64,000 bases of DNA from Desulfovibrio sp. JC010 (GTDB lineage Bacteria; Desulfobacterota; Desulfovibrionia; Desulfovibrionales; Desulfovibrionaceae). The notes below the pieces were generated by a model that saw only the letters and a program-made list of their open reading frames with translations, was not told where the DNA came from and searched no databases. Below are positions 8,730 to 16,944 of the stretch, one piece after another. How positions within the stretch are numbered: position 1 is the stretch's first letter; each line of letters starts with the position of its first letter. Where the stretch lies: positions 1-64,000 of the forward strand of contig NZ_VOIQ01000017.1 in NCBI RefSeq assembly GCF_010470675.1, in the 5' to 3' direction. A program made the translations under genes and the position numbers.

Positions 8730-8963
8730 ATGAGCAATATTGAAACTTTAGTATCCATGCATCGCGAAGATATGGCCCTTTTGCGCACTGAAGCAAAGCA
8801 GGCCAGACAGGAAAGGCTGGACTGTGAGCGTGAGATGAATCAGGCGTTTAAGGAGCTGCGCAGTCAGCTGGCTGCTGAAATGCCGGTTAGAAGTTCTTAT
8901 TCTGTAACTCTTCGAGCTCCTATTGCCTTTATGGCCACCCTGATGGGTGTGTTCAGCTTTTAA
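8730..8963 (+). CDS. Small hypothetical protein, probable sigma-54 target
   Basis: A 77-residue protein of no recognised family. Residues about 5-45 are highly charged and helical, suggesting a short coiled coil with many Arg, Glu and Gln. The C-terminus (APIAFMATLMGVFSF) is hydrophobic and could attach to the membrane. GGAG at 8718-8721 lies eight bases before ATG 8730; a GTG directly before it is less likely. It sits behind a sigma-54 promoter and a large hairpin and is followed by a strong terminator, so it is the only protein gene in that transcript. Confidence 0.7.
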   Translation: MSNIETLVSMHREDMALLRTEAKQARQERLDCEREMNQAFKELRSQLAAEMPVRSSYSVTLRAPIAFMATLMGVFSF

Positions 8964-9014
8964 ATTGTTTTGCGTGCGGCTCCTGATCTTATGATGGAGC
9001 TGGATAATCGCCAG

Positions 9015-9058
9015 AAAAAAGATCCGCCCTTCTGTTTGGAAGGGCGGATTCTTTTTTT
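9015..9058. terminator. Bidirectional intrinsic terminator
   Basis: An 11-bp perfect stem (ATCCGCCCTTC / GAAGGGCGGAT) with A6 on the left and T7 on the right. It serves both the 77-residue gene (plus) and znuA (minus, stop at 9057). Confidence 0.9.
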
Positions 9059-9953
9059 AGTGTTTCTTTGCAAGGGCTGCTGCGGTGCGGCGCAGGTTGT
9101 CTGCCCAGTCTTCAGCAAGGGGGTTGGCTACAAGTACAGCCGCCCCTATGGAGTCGGCTATGGTTTGCGCGCTCTTTTTGGAGAACTGGGGTTGGACAAA
9201 AATGGCTTTTGCTGAATTCTTTTTTGCGAGATCGATCAGCTGGGCCAATTCTTTGGGGCTCGGATCTTTACCTTCCATTTCAATGGGAATCTGGGTCAGG
9301 CCGTAGGTGTCGGCAAAATACCCCCACGAGGGGTGGTAGACCATGAATTTGAAGCTGGTTCCTTTTTTGGAGAATATCTCCAGAAGGTCGGAGTCCAGTT
9401 TGTTTATTTCAGCTGCAAATTTCAGGTAGTTGTCGATGTATGTCTGGGAATTTGCCGGGTCGTGTTCGATCAGGGTGTTTCGGACTTTCTGGCAGATGGT
9501 CCGTACCAGCGGCGGGGACAGCCATACGTGCGGGTCTTTGATGTGCGGTTCTTCGTGGTGTTTGGCCTGATGTCCGTGGTGATGTTCCTCGTGTTCATGG
9601 ACATGCGCTTTCATCGCCCTGTGGATGACTGTTTGGCCGAGGTGCACGATCTCAAGTTTTTTGTTGGCGGATTTAAATCTGGGCAGCCACGCTTTTTCAA
9701 AAGGAACGCCGATGGCAAAGTAGATTTCTGATTTGCTTAAGTTCGCCATCTGTTTGGGTTGCGGCTCATAGGTCGCCGGACTGCTTCCCGGTTTGACCAT
9801 GATGTTTACCTTTATGTTGTCTCCGCCGATTTTTTTCACAAAATATTTCATGGGTACGATGGATACCGTGGTCTGCAATTGTCCGGCAGCAGCCATGCTG
9901 CAGCTCAGTATTGTAATTACAGTCATCAGAATGCCTGTCTTTAATATTCTCAT
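9057..9953 (-). CDS. znuA: Zinc ABC transporter substrate-binding protein
   Basis: A 298-residue periplasmic metal-binding protein of the cluster A-1 family. The signal peptide spans about 1-23 with AAA-GQ cleavage. A His-rich loop around 115-135 (repeated HEHEEHHHGH) and a conserved HVWLSP motif are typical of ZnuA/AdcA zinc carriers and set it apart from manganese or iron homologues. GGAG precedes the ATG, and a Fur/Zur-like site lies upstream. No permease or ATPase genes (znuB, znuC) are adjacent: the gene stands alone and must work with transporter parts encoded elsewhere. Confidence 0.9.
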   Translation of the reverse strand: MRILKTGILMTVITILSCSMAAAGQLQTTVSIVPMKYFVKKIGGDNIKVNIMVKPGSSPATYEPQPKQMANLSKSEIYFAIGVPFEKAWLPRFKSANKKLEIVHLGQTVIHRAMKAHVHEHEEHHHGHQAKHHEEPHIKDPHVWLSPPLVRTICQKVRNTLIEHDPANSQTYIDNYLKFAAEINKLDSDLLEIFSKKGTSFKFMVYHPSWGYFADTYGLTQIPIEMEGKDPSPKELAQLIDLAKKNSAKAIFVQPQFSKKSAQTIADSIGAAVLVANPLAEDWADNLRRTAAALAKKH

Positions 9954-9972
9954 GTGTTCTCCGTTTATTTGC

Positions 9973-9990
9973 TGAAAATGATTCTCAATT
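9973..9990 (-). promoter_or_regulatory. Fur/Zur-like operator upstream of znuA
   Basis: TGAAAATGATTCTCAATT is an AT-rich imperfect inverted repeat resembling the GATAATGATAATCATTATC family box. It lies about 20 bp before the znuA start, where a metal-bound repressor would block transcription. Zur is the natural candidate given the gene's role. Confidence 0.5.
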
Positions 9991-10241
9991 AACTTTTGTA
10001 TGAATCATATCTTATATGAAGTCAATCGCGGTTGTCATCATTTTCCCGTTTTGTGTTTTTCCAGCTGGAAATAATTTTGCTGTATTAATGCTTTTGTCGA
10101 ATGGATTTTCACGGTCTCAGCAGGTGGAATGTATTTTATTGTTTAAAAGCTGTGAGAGATGAAATTTTATATGAAGTAAATTTCCAAATATGTTTTTTAG
10201 GTGTAGTTTTATTTGCTTTCCGGGTATTGAATTTCCTGTTT

Positions 10242-10257
10242 TGGCACAAAGCGTGCT
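10242..10257 (+). promoter_or_regulatory. Sigma-54 promoter of amtB-glnB-glnD
   Basis: TGGCACAAAGCGTGCT matches the -24 TGGCAC and -12 TGCT elements with correct 10-base GG-GC spacing. It lies 128 bp before amtB. Sigma-54 control with NtrC-type activators is the classical arrangement for this operon. Confidence 0.85.
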
Positions 10258-10362
10258 AAATAGGTATTGAAAATGCATTTTTGAAGGCTGGTTTTTCTAA
10301 AATTGTAAAAATAGAATCTACAAAAACGATTTTAGAGACATAATTGTAAAAATGACACCTTG

Positions 10363-10380
10363 AATCAACGGGGGTTGATT
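10363..10380 (+). promoter_or_regulatory. Hairpin holding the amtB ribosome binding site in its loop
   Basis: AATCAAC-GGGG-GTTGATT is a perfect 7-bp stem whose G-rich loop is the only Shine-Dalgarno-like sequence before amtB. The ATG starts five bases after the stem. It could lower or gate translation initiation. Confidence 0.5.
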
Positions 10381-10384
10381 AAAA

Positions 10385-11587
10385 ATGAATTCGGCGGATA
10401 CTTCATTTATACTTATTTGTGCAGCTCTGGTTATGTTCATGACTCCGGGGCTGGCTCTCTTCTATGGCGGCATGGTGCGCAGCAAAAACGTTCTGGCTAC
10501 CATCATGCAGAGTTTTATCATGCTCGGACTGGTTTCTATCGTCTGGGCGGTTATCGGTTATTCCCTTTCTTTTGGTAGTGATATCGGCGGTGTAATCGGC
10601 GGGCTGGATTTCTTCGCCCTTAATGGCGTAGGCATGGATACAGTCAATAGCCCTGCGGACAACCTGCCCCACCTTCTTTTCATGGTTTTTCAGTGTATGT
10701 TTGCGGTCATCACCCCCGCACTGATCACCGGAGCCTTTGCCGAGCGCATGAAGTTCGGCGCATTGCTGATTTTCAGCACCCTCTGGGTTATCCTTGTTTA
10801 CGCTCCCATGTGCCACTGGGTCTGGGGCGGCGGATGGATGGGCGACCACGGTGCTCTCGACTTCGCGGGCGGCGCGGTTGTGCACATGAGTTCCGCTGCT
10901 GCGGCTCTGGCCGGTTGCCTGATCATCGGTAAACGTAAAGGATACGGCAAAGAACCTTTTATCCCTCACAATCTGCCCATGACCCTGCTCGGTGCCGGCA
11001 TGCTCTGGTTCGGCTGGTTCGGTTTCAATGCCGGGTCCGCCCTTGCGGCTGACGGCCTTGCTGCCAACGCTTTTGTAACCACCCACCTTGCCGCAGCTGC
11101 AGCAGTTCTCGGCTGGTTGCTGGTTGAAGCCATGCATGGCGGCAAACCCACCACCCTCGGTGCTGCTTCCGGTGCTGTTGCCGGACTGGTCGCCATTACC
11201 CCGGCTGCCGGTTTCGTAACACCCATGGCTTCCATTGTTATCGGTTTCGGTGGCGGCATGGTCTGTTACGGCGGAGTACTCATGAAGTCCAAATTCGGCT
11301 ATGATGATTCTCTTGACGTGGTCGGTATCCACGGTCTCGGCGGAACATACGGCGCAATCGCCACCGGGCTGTTCGCCAGTATCGGTGCTGAAGGCCTCTT
11401 CTACGGCAATGCTTCCCAGTTCTGGATTCAGATTGAGTCCTGCATCGCCACCTGGGGCTACTGCTTTGCGGTCAGCTGGATTCTGTTCAAGGCTATCGAC
11501 AAGTTCTACGGTCTGCGTCCTTCCGAGGAAGAAGAAGTTGCCGGTATGGACGTTTCCGATCACAGCGAAACCGGATACCAGTTGTAA
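10385..11587 (+). CDS. amtB: Ammonium transporter
   Basis: A 400-residue inner-membrane Amt/MEP/Rh channel with about eleven helices. The start reads as an uncleaved or short N-terminus (MNSADTSFILICAALV). The pore is recognisable: FAERM and the aromatic gate region, the first conserved His in VVHMSSAAAAL at about 165 and the second in GIHGLGGTYG at about 313. It brings in ammonium and is blocked by PII when nitrogen is plentiful. glnB and glnD follow directly, the usual coupling of transporter and sensor. A sigma-54 promoter lies upstream, and a 3' repeat element separates it from glnB. Confidence 0.96.
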   Translation: MNSADTSFILICAALVMFMTPGLALFYGGMVRSKNVLATIMQSFIMLGLVSIVWAVIGYSLSFGSDIGGVIGGLDFFALNGVGMDTVNSPADNLPHLLFMVFQCMFAVITPALITGAFAERMKFGALLIFSTLWVILVYAPMCHWVWGGGWMGDHGALDFAGGAVVHMSSAAAALAGCLIIGKRKGYGKEPFIPHNLPMTLLGAGMLWFGWFGFNAGSALAADGLAANAFVTTHLAAAAAVLGWLLVEAMHGGKPTTLGAASGAVAGLVAITPAAGFVTPMASIVIGFGGGMVCYGGVLMKSKFGYDDSLDVVGIHGLGGTYGAIATGLFASIGAEGLFYGNASQFWIQIESCIATWGYCFAVSWILFKAIDKFYGLRPSEEEEVAGMDVSDHSETGYQL

Positions 11588-11601
11588 GACAGGGTATTGA
11601 T

Positions 11602-11670
11602 GCGCTTCGCGCTTTGTTGAATTGATTTCGCCTCCGGCGGGCAAAGGGGATAATCCCCTCTGCACTCCCT
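11602..11670 (+). repeat. Oriented 3' intergenic element after amtB
   Basis: Head GCGCTTCGCGC then ATTTCGCCTCCGGCGG as in the 3529 copy, followed by a different hairpin (GCAAAGGGGA / TCCCCTCTGC, loop TAA) and a short tail ending CTAATAG. It lies in the same sense as amtB, within the amtB-glnB gap. Confidence 0.65.
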
Positions 11671-11694
11671 AATAGTTAAAGCAGGGTAATTAAA

Positions 11695-12033
11695 ATGAGA
11701 AAAATAGAAGTTATTGTCAGGCCTTTCAAGGTCGATGATGTTAAGGACGCCATTGCAGGGCTCGGGCTCAAGGGCATGACTGTTACTGACGTGAAAGGTT
11801 TCGGTCGTCAGGGCGGGCACAAGGAAGTTTACCGCGGTGCCGAGTATCAGGTGGATTTCATCGCCAAAACCAAGATTGAGATTGTGGTCGATGCTGACCG
11901 CGTTCCCGAAGTTATTGACGCAGTCAGTGCGGCCGCCAAGACCGGAAAGGTCGGCGACGGCAAGATATTCGTTATCCCGGTTGAAGAAGTGGTGCGTATC
12001 CGTACCGGCGAGACCGGGCCGGAAGCCATCTAA
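11695..12033 (+). CDS. glnB: Nitrogen regulatory protein PII
   Basis: A 112-residue PII trimer subunit that reports 2-oxoglutarate, ATP and glutamine status. It begins MRKIEVIVRPFK, has a full T-loop around 37-55 with the uridylylation site Y51 in GAEYQVDF, and ends with the standard GKIFVIPVEEVVRIRTGE strand region. It lies between amtB (its membrane target) and glnD (its modifying enzyme), with the glnB stop directly followed by the glnD ATG. Next to amtB it could equally be named glnK; the sequence alone does not separate the two. Confidence 0.95.
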   Translation: MRKIEVIVRPFKVDDVKDAIAGLGLKGMTVTDVKGFGRQGGHKEVYRGAEYQVDFIAKTKIEIVVDADRVPEVIDAVSAAAKTGKVGDGKIFVIPVEEVVRIRTGETGPEAI

Positions 12034-14571
12034 ATGAACGCTGAAAATCCCCCCGGATTGTCCCCGGAATTGTCAGTAGACCGTTTACTGGCGGGACGTG
12101 AAATACTCCTCGCGGCATGCTCAAAGAGCATGCCGCGGGATTTCCCGCAGCAGATGTGCTCGCTTGTGGATGATTATTTCCGGGCGAGAATCAGGGAAGC
12201 CGTATCCGAGGGGATTCTTTCTTCGTATGATGACCTGTCCATTGTCGCGGTGGGCGGTTACGGGCGCGGTCAGCTGGCCCCGTTTTCAGATATTGATGTC
12301 CTGATCATCACTGATCTTTCTGTGCAGGAAGATCTTGAGGATCTGGCTTCCTTTTTCTTTCATCCTCTCTGGGATCTTAAATTTGACGTAGGCCACGGCG
12401 TGCGCACTGTGGAGCAGAACATTAAACTGGCAAAGTCCGATTTCAAGGTGCTGGCTTCGCTTCTGGATCTGCGTTTCATTGCCGGGCGTGAAGAACCGTT
12501 CCGGCAGCTGGTCAATGAGTTCAGGGAGAAGGTGCTGACTGTATCCGGTGATGAGTTCTGCCGTATCCTCTGGGAGAACCGTTCCGAAATCGGGCAGGGC
12601 ATGGATTCTGTGGTTCTGGAGCCGGATTTGAAAAACGGCTGGGGGACCCTGCGTGATGTGCAGTTTATCCGCTGGTGTGCGGACATCAAAGGGGATTACT
12701 CGCCCCTGAATCAGGGCGACCTCCTTGATCTGTGCAGGGATGAGAGTTTGCTTATGCAGGCCCGCTGCGCTGTGCACCTGCTGCGTAAGCGCAAACAGGA
12801 CAAGCTGATCATTGAGATTCTGCCCGACGCGGCTTCCCTTTGCGGTTTCAAAGGGTATGATCCGGCCAAGCGCGGCAACGAGTTGCTTACTTCCATCCAT
12901 CGGGCCATGGTCCGGGTCCGCTCCATGGGGGATGCCCTTTTCAGGGAATCATTTGATGCTGAGTCGAGATCTTTCATTGATCATTGCGGTATTGCCGGGC
13001 TTAAGGCCGGGCTGGAGGTTTTCGGCATTAAATCCCGCACCGGAGCACCGCTGACCCGTGAGGCCCGCCGTGCGGTTTCAGCCATAGATTCCGCTGAAGG
13101 AGTTAAGCTGACCCGCTCCCTGAAGATGCTCATTGATATTTTCAAGGGCGAATTCGGCTGGCGCGCTTCGGTTGAGATGCTCGACAGCGGGGTTTTTAAA
13201 TCATTCCTGCCTGAATTTTCAATGGTTGCGGACCTTGTGCCCTATGACGGCTACCACCAGTATCCTCCGGGACGTCACTCCCTGCTTACCGTGCATAAAT
13301 GCTGTGATATTTTTCGCGATGAATTTTCCGAGGGCGGTAAGTGTATTTCTTCAGCAGACTTTGATGCTTTGATTCTGGGGGCGTTTTTTCACGACATCGG
13401 CAAGGGCAAGCGTAATCACAGTGAGCGCGGGGCCGGTATTGCTGAAGAAATTCTTTCGCGCACTGATTTTCCGTCACGTTTTAAGGAAGATGTGGTTTTT
13501 CTGATTCGTGAACACCTGCTTCTGGTCCGTGCTTCCCGTTCCATAGATCTCAGTTCTGTAGAAGCTTTGCAGAAGATTGCCGGGAAAATCGGTTCATTGC
13601 GCAAGTTGCGGATGCTTTTCATCCTTTCCATGGCCGATTCCATGGCTACCGGGCCGCGGGTCTGGAATTCGTGGAGCGAGTCTTTGTTGCGGGAAATTCA
13701 TGCCGGTTTGGAACTGCTGCTTACCGATGATGCTCTGGTTGATCTGGGACCGGAAACGCAGTTGGCTGAAACCCTGCGTCGGGTCCGTGAACGGGCCAAA
13801 GGATACATTGATCCCGGCATGGCGGAATCCCTTATCGGTTGCATGGACGAACGCTATCTTCTGGTGGAGGACCCGGATGAAATTGTGCAGCACATGCAGC
13901 AGGTGTTTGAATTCAACCGGGTTTATGAACGGGATATGGTCCGCAAACCAGCAGGCAAGGGCGGAAGAGGCCTCAGTCTGGTCCGCGCTTTTGAAACCGA
14001 GGATGAAAGACGGGTCAAGCTGGTTATCACTGCCAAAGATCAGGATTTTCTTTTTGCCGCCCAATCCGGGGTGCTGGCCCTGCACTCAGTGAATATCCTC
14101 TCTGCGGATATATTTTCATGGTCTGACGGAACGGCAGTGAATATTTTTATTGTGGAAGCCCCATCCGAAAACTGCCCGGACGACATCTGGAGCAGGGTGG
14201 AGCGTTCTATCATGTATGCCCTTACCGGGCGGCTGGCCCTTGATTTCCGGCTGCATAAGAAGCGCAATTCCTTCTTGAGCCGCGCTGTTCCCTGCCGGGT
14301 ACCCACCCGGATCAGCATCGATAATGAATCCAGCGAGGAATGTACCCTCATTGAGGTTATCACTCAGGACCGTTCCGGCATCCTTTACGACATGGCCGCG
14401 TTCTTCTCGCGCATGAATATCGATCTGCGCATGGCCCGTATCTCTACCACCGGGCAATCTGTTTTTGATGTTTTTCATGTGGAAGGTCCGGAAGGCGGAA
14501 AGATTGAAGATAAAATCCATTTGAAAGAGCTGGTTGGAGCTCTTGAATACACCCTTACCGGAAACGTCTGA
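12034..14571 (+). CDS. glnD: [Protein-PII] uridylyltransferase / uridylyl-removing enzyme
   Basis: An 845-residue bifunctional sensor that adds UMP to PII when glutamine is low and removes it when high. The nucleotidyltransferase motif GGYGRGQLAPFSDID is at 74-88. The HD hydrolase site HDIGKGKRNHSERG is at about 454. Two ACT domains that bind glutamine lie near 660-730 and 768-840. All three activities look intact. The ATG follows the glnB stop with no gap and only a weak ribosome binding site, so translation is probably coupled to glnB. Confidence 0.96.
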   Translation: MNAENPPGLSPELSVDRLLAGREILLAACSKSMPRDFPQQMCSLVDDYFRARIREAVSEGILSSYDDLSIVAVGGYGRGQLAPFSDIDVLIITDLSVQEDLEDLASFFFHPLWDLKFDVGHGVRTVEQNIKLAKSDFKVLASLLDLRFIAGREEPFRQLVNEFREKVLTVSGDEFCRILWENRSEIGQGMDSVVLEPDLKNGWGTLRDVQFIRWCADIKGDYSPLNQGDLLDLCRDESLLMQARCAVHLLRKRKQDKLIIEILPDAASLCGFKGYDPAKRGNELLTSIHRAMVRVRSMGDALFRESFDAESRSFIDHCGIAGLKAGLEVFGIKSRTGAPLTREARRAVSAIDSAEGVKLTRSLKMLIDIFKGEFGWRASVEMLDSGVFKSFLPEFSMVADLVPYDGYHQYPPGRHSLLTVHKCCDIFRDEFSEGGKCISSADFDALILGAFFHDIGKGKRNHSERGAGIAEEILSRTDFPSRFKEDVVFLIREHLLLVRASRSIDLSSVEALQKIAGKIGSLRKLRMLFILSMADSMATGPRVWNSWSESLLREIHAGLELLLTDDALVDLGPETQLAETLRRVRERAKGYIDPGMAESLIGCMDERYLLVEDPDEIVQHMQQVFEFNRVYERDMVRKPAGKGGRGLSLVRAFETEDERRVKLVITAKDQDFLFAAQSGVLALHSVNILSADIFSWSDGTAVNIFIVEAPSENCPDDIWSRVERSIMYALTGRLALDFRLHKKRNSFLSRAVPCRVPTRISIDNESSEECTLIEVITQDRSGILYDMAAFFSRMNIDLRMARISTTGQSVFDVFHVEGPEGGKIEDKIHLKELVGALEYTLTGNV

Positions 14572-14637
14572 TTCTTTTTCCGGCTTTTGTGGCCGGGTAT
14601 TTCATAATCTGCCCATACCGCTGACAGTCTGGCTCGG

Positions 14638-14973
14638 ATGGTGGATATTTTTACTATAGCCGCAGCTGTGGTCAGTGTTTCCGTTCTTGGTGGACGCGTT
14701 GCTGATCTTGATGATATGATCGGTGTGTTTAAGCTGGTCAGCAACATCAGCGGCCAGTGGCAGAGCTTTGCCGAGGACGGTTTCGCCTGCGGAAAAGACT
14801 GGTCCGGCCGGGAATGGTTCAGTGCAGTGCTTGCGGATCAGACCATGTATGTGTCCGATGTTTATGAAAGTTCCGCCACCGGAGAGAATTGCATTACGGT
14901 TTCCGGTCCATTCTTTGATTCCAAGGGAAAGGTTCTTGGAGTTATTGCCGCCGATGTGAAAGTGAACGGATAA
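14638..14973 (+). CDS. Small PDC/Cache-like sensor domain protein, possibly truncated
   Basis: A 111-residue frame whose second half (DWSGREWFSAVLADQTMYVS, then VSGPFFDSKGKVLGVIAADV) reads like the C-terminal half of a PDC/Cache ligand-binding domain, normally found outside the membrane in chemoreceptors and kinases. No membrane helix, ribosome binding site or output domain is seen. The frame stays open upstream to a stop at 14605 and gives residues ADSLARMVDIF that look like the preceding linker helix, so this may be the remains of a longer sensor. It lies 66 bp after glnD. No promoter was recognised. Confidence 0.45.
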   Translation: MVDIFTIAAAVVSVSVLGGRVADLDDMIGVFKLVSNISGQWQSFAEDGFACGKDWSGREWFSAVLADQTMYVSDVYESSATGENCITVSGPFFDSKGKVLGVIAADVKVNG

Positions 14974-15105
14974 TTATTTCAGGCGTACGCATTTTCTTGC
15001 CAAATCTGCAATATTTATCTAAGTGATGCTTGCTACCAAATTAACAGTTTGGGGACCACTATTACCCACAGGTCACATTAGCTCAATCCCAAGAGGAATT
15101 ATTTC

Positions 15106-16377
15106 ATGAAAATACTTGTTGTAGGTTCAGGCGGGAGAGAACACGCTCTGGCTTGGAAAATCAGCCAGAGTCCCAAGGTTTCTGAAATTTTTATCGCCCC
15201 CGGTAACGGCGGCACCCGGTTGCACGGCACCAACGTGGACATCAAGGATGACGACCTGCCCGGGCTGGTCAACTTTGCCAAAGAAAATAAAATAGACCTC
15301 GTGGTGGCCGGACCGGAGCTGCCCCTTGTGCTGGGCATCAAGGAAGCCCTCTCCAAGGAAGGTATTCCCTGTTTCGGTCCTGGGGCTTACGCCGCCAATC
15401 TTGAAGGCAGTAAAGCTTTCTCCAAGATGACCATGCGTGATTCCGGCGTACCCACTGCTCCTTTTCAGGTCTTTGATGAATATGAGCAGGCCAAAAAGTT
15501 CGTTGAAGAACAGGGCGCGCCCATCGTGGTCAAGGCCGACGGCCTCGCTGCGGGTAAAGGTGTTGTTGTGGCCGGAACCGTCGAAGAGGCTCTTGAAGCC
15601 CTTGACGACATGATGGTCAAAAAAACATTCGGTACTGCCGGGGAACGCGTTGTTGTGGAAGAAGCCCTCAAGGGTGAAGAAGCTTCCTTCCTCGCTTTCT
15701 GTGCCGGTGAAGATTACGCCCTGCTGCCTTCCGCACAGGACCACAAAGCCGTGGGCGAAGGCGATACCGGACCCAACACCGGAGGCATGGGCGCATACAG
15801 CCCGGCCCCCATTCTGCCCCGCGACAAATACGCTGAGACCGCCGAACTGTGCATCAAGCCTATTCTCAAGCTGCTTGCCGAGCGTGGCGAGCCTTTTACC
15901 GGCATCCTTTATGCCGGACTCATGTACACTGAAAACGGTCCTTCCGTTCTTGAATACAATGTTCGTTTCGGCGACCCCGAATGCCAGCCGCTCCTGATGC
16001 GTCTGGATTGTGATCTGGTCGAAATCATGCTGGCCTGCGTTGAGAACCGCCTCCCCGAAGTGGAAGTGAAGCTCAAGGACGAGACCACCCTTTGCGTGGT
16101 CATGGCTGCGGGCGGCTATCCCGGTTCCTACGATAAGGGAGCGGAGATCACCGGTTTCGAGGAAGCTGAAAAGATTGAAGGCGTCAAGGTCTTTCAGGCC
16201 GGGACAAAGTTTGAAGAGGGTAAAACATTAACCAGCGGCGGACGTGTGCTGGGTGTTACCGCTCTGGGGGCGGATCTTGGAGCAGCCCAGAAAAAGGCTT
16301 ACGAAGCAGTTGAAAAGCTCAGCTTTGATAAAGCTTACTTCCGTCGCGACATAGGTGACAAGGGTCTTAAAAAATGA
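15106..16377 (+). CDS. purD: Phosphoribosylamine-glycine ligase
   Basis: A 423-residue ATP-grasp enzyme that joins glycine to phosphoribosylamine, the second step of purine synthesis. It begins with the glycine-rich VVGSGGREHALAWK and has the ATP-grasp lysine region VVKADGLAAGKGVVVA at about 140 and the substrate stretch NTGGMGAYSP at about 225. Length is normal for the family. GAGG before the ATG supports the start. It overlaps purE by four bases (ATGA), so both are translated from one message. The enzyme is cytosolic. Confidence 0.97.
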   Translation: MKILVVGSGGREHALAWKISQSPKVSEIFIAPGNGGTRLHGTNVDIKDDDLPGLVNFAKENKIDLVVAGPELPLVLGIKEALSKEGIPCFGPGAYAANLEGSKAFSKMTMRDSGVPTAPFQVFDEYEQAKKFVEEQGAPIVVKADGLAAGKGVVVAGTVEEALEALDDMMVKKTFGTAGERVVVEEALKGEEASFLAFCAGEDYALLPSAQDHKAVGEGDTGPNTGGMGAYSPAPILPRDKYAETAELCIKPILKLLAERGEPFTGILYAGLMYTENGPSVLEYNVRFGDPECQPLLMRLDCDLVEIMLACVENRLPEVEVKLKDETTLCVVMAAGGYPGSYDKGAEITGFEEAEKIEGVKVFQAGTKFEEGKTLTSGGRVLGVTALGADLGAAQKKAYEAVEKLSFDKAYFRRDIGDKGLKK

Positions 16378-16865
16378 GTGCAAAAGTAGCTATTTTTATG
16401 GGGTCCATTTCGGATAAGGACACAATGCAGCCTTGTTCCGATCTGCTGACCAAACTCGGTATTCCCCACGTTTTCACTGTTTCCTCCGCCCACCGTACTC
16501 CGGAAAGGACTGCGAAGCTGGTTAAGGAACTGGAAGATAACGGTTGTGAAATCTTCATCTGCGCTGCGGGCCTTGCCGCGCACCTTGCCGGTGCTGTCGC
16601 AGCTAAAACCATCCGTCCCGTACTGGGCGTGCCCATCTGCGGTTCCGCTCTCGGCGGAATGGATGCCCTGCTGGCAACCGTGCAGATGCCTCCGGGATTC
16701 CCCGTAGGAACCGTCGCCCTTGATAAGGTCGGCGCAAAGAACTCCGCATGGATGGCCGCCCAGATTCTGGCCCTGCATGACGAAGCTCTTGCAGGAAAGA
16801 TTCGTGAAGCCCGTCAGGGTTTCATTGACTCTGTTGAAAAGGCTGCAGCTGAGCTGGAAGCCTAA
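16374..16865 (+). CDS. purE: N5-carboxyaminoimidazole ribonucleotide mutase
   Basis: A 163-residue class I PurE that moves the carboxyl group of N5-CAIR to carbon 4 in purine synthesis. The signature MGSISDKDTM at about 7-16 and the catalytic SAHRTPERT at about 40 are present, as is the GSALGGMDALLATVQMPPG loop. A homologous PurK is not nearby; CO2-using class II enzymes also exist, but the sequence fits the bacterial mutase type. It overlaps purD by four bases and is closed by the terminator at 16890. Confidence 0.95.
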   Translation: MSAKVAIFMGSISDKDTMQPCSDLLTKLGIPHVFTVSSAHRTPERTAKLVKELEDNGCEIFICAAGLAAHLAGAVAAKTIRPVLGVPICGSALGGMDALLATVQMPPGFPVGTVALDKVGAKNSAWMAAQILALHDEALAGKIREARQGFIDSVEKAAAELEA

Positions 16866-16889
16866 GAGTCACATGTAAATTGATATTAA

Positions 16890-16930
16890 AAGGCCGTGTC
16901 CGATTTTATCGGGCACGGCCTTGTTCTTTT
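16890..16930 (+). terminator. Intrinsic terminator of purD-purE
   Basis: A 15-bp stem (AAGGCCGTGTCCGAT / ATCGGGCACGGCCTT, one U-G pair on the plus strand) followed by a T-rich run. The run borders the ribosome binding site of the next gene. Confidence 0.9.
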
Positions 16931-16944
16931 TGGGAGTTAAATCC

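Larger units (their letters stand above)
9954..10384. other. Divergent regulatory region, znuA / amtB
   Basis: 431 AT-rich bases. It holds the Fur/Zur-like site (9973-9990), an 11-bp direct repeat TTATATGAAGT (10012-10022 and 10167-10177), the sigma-54 promoter (10242-10257) and a hairpin at the amtB start (10363-10380). AATTGTAAAAAT occurs twice in the amtB leader. Confidence 0.6.

Noticed and set aside
10403-11665. 420-residue frame antisense to amtB
   Set aside because: A shadow of a strongly biased gene. No ribosome binding site and no family resemblance.
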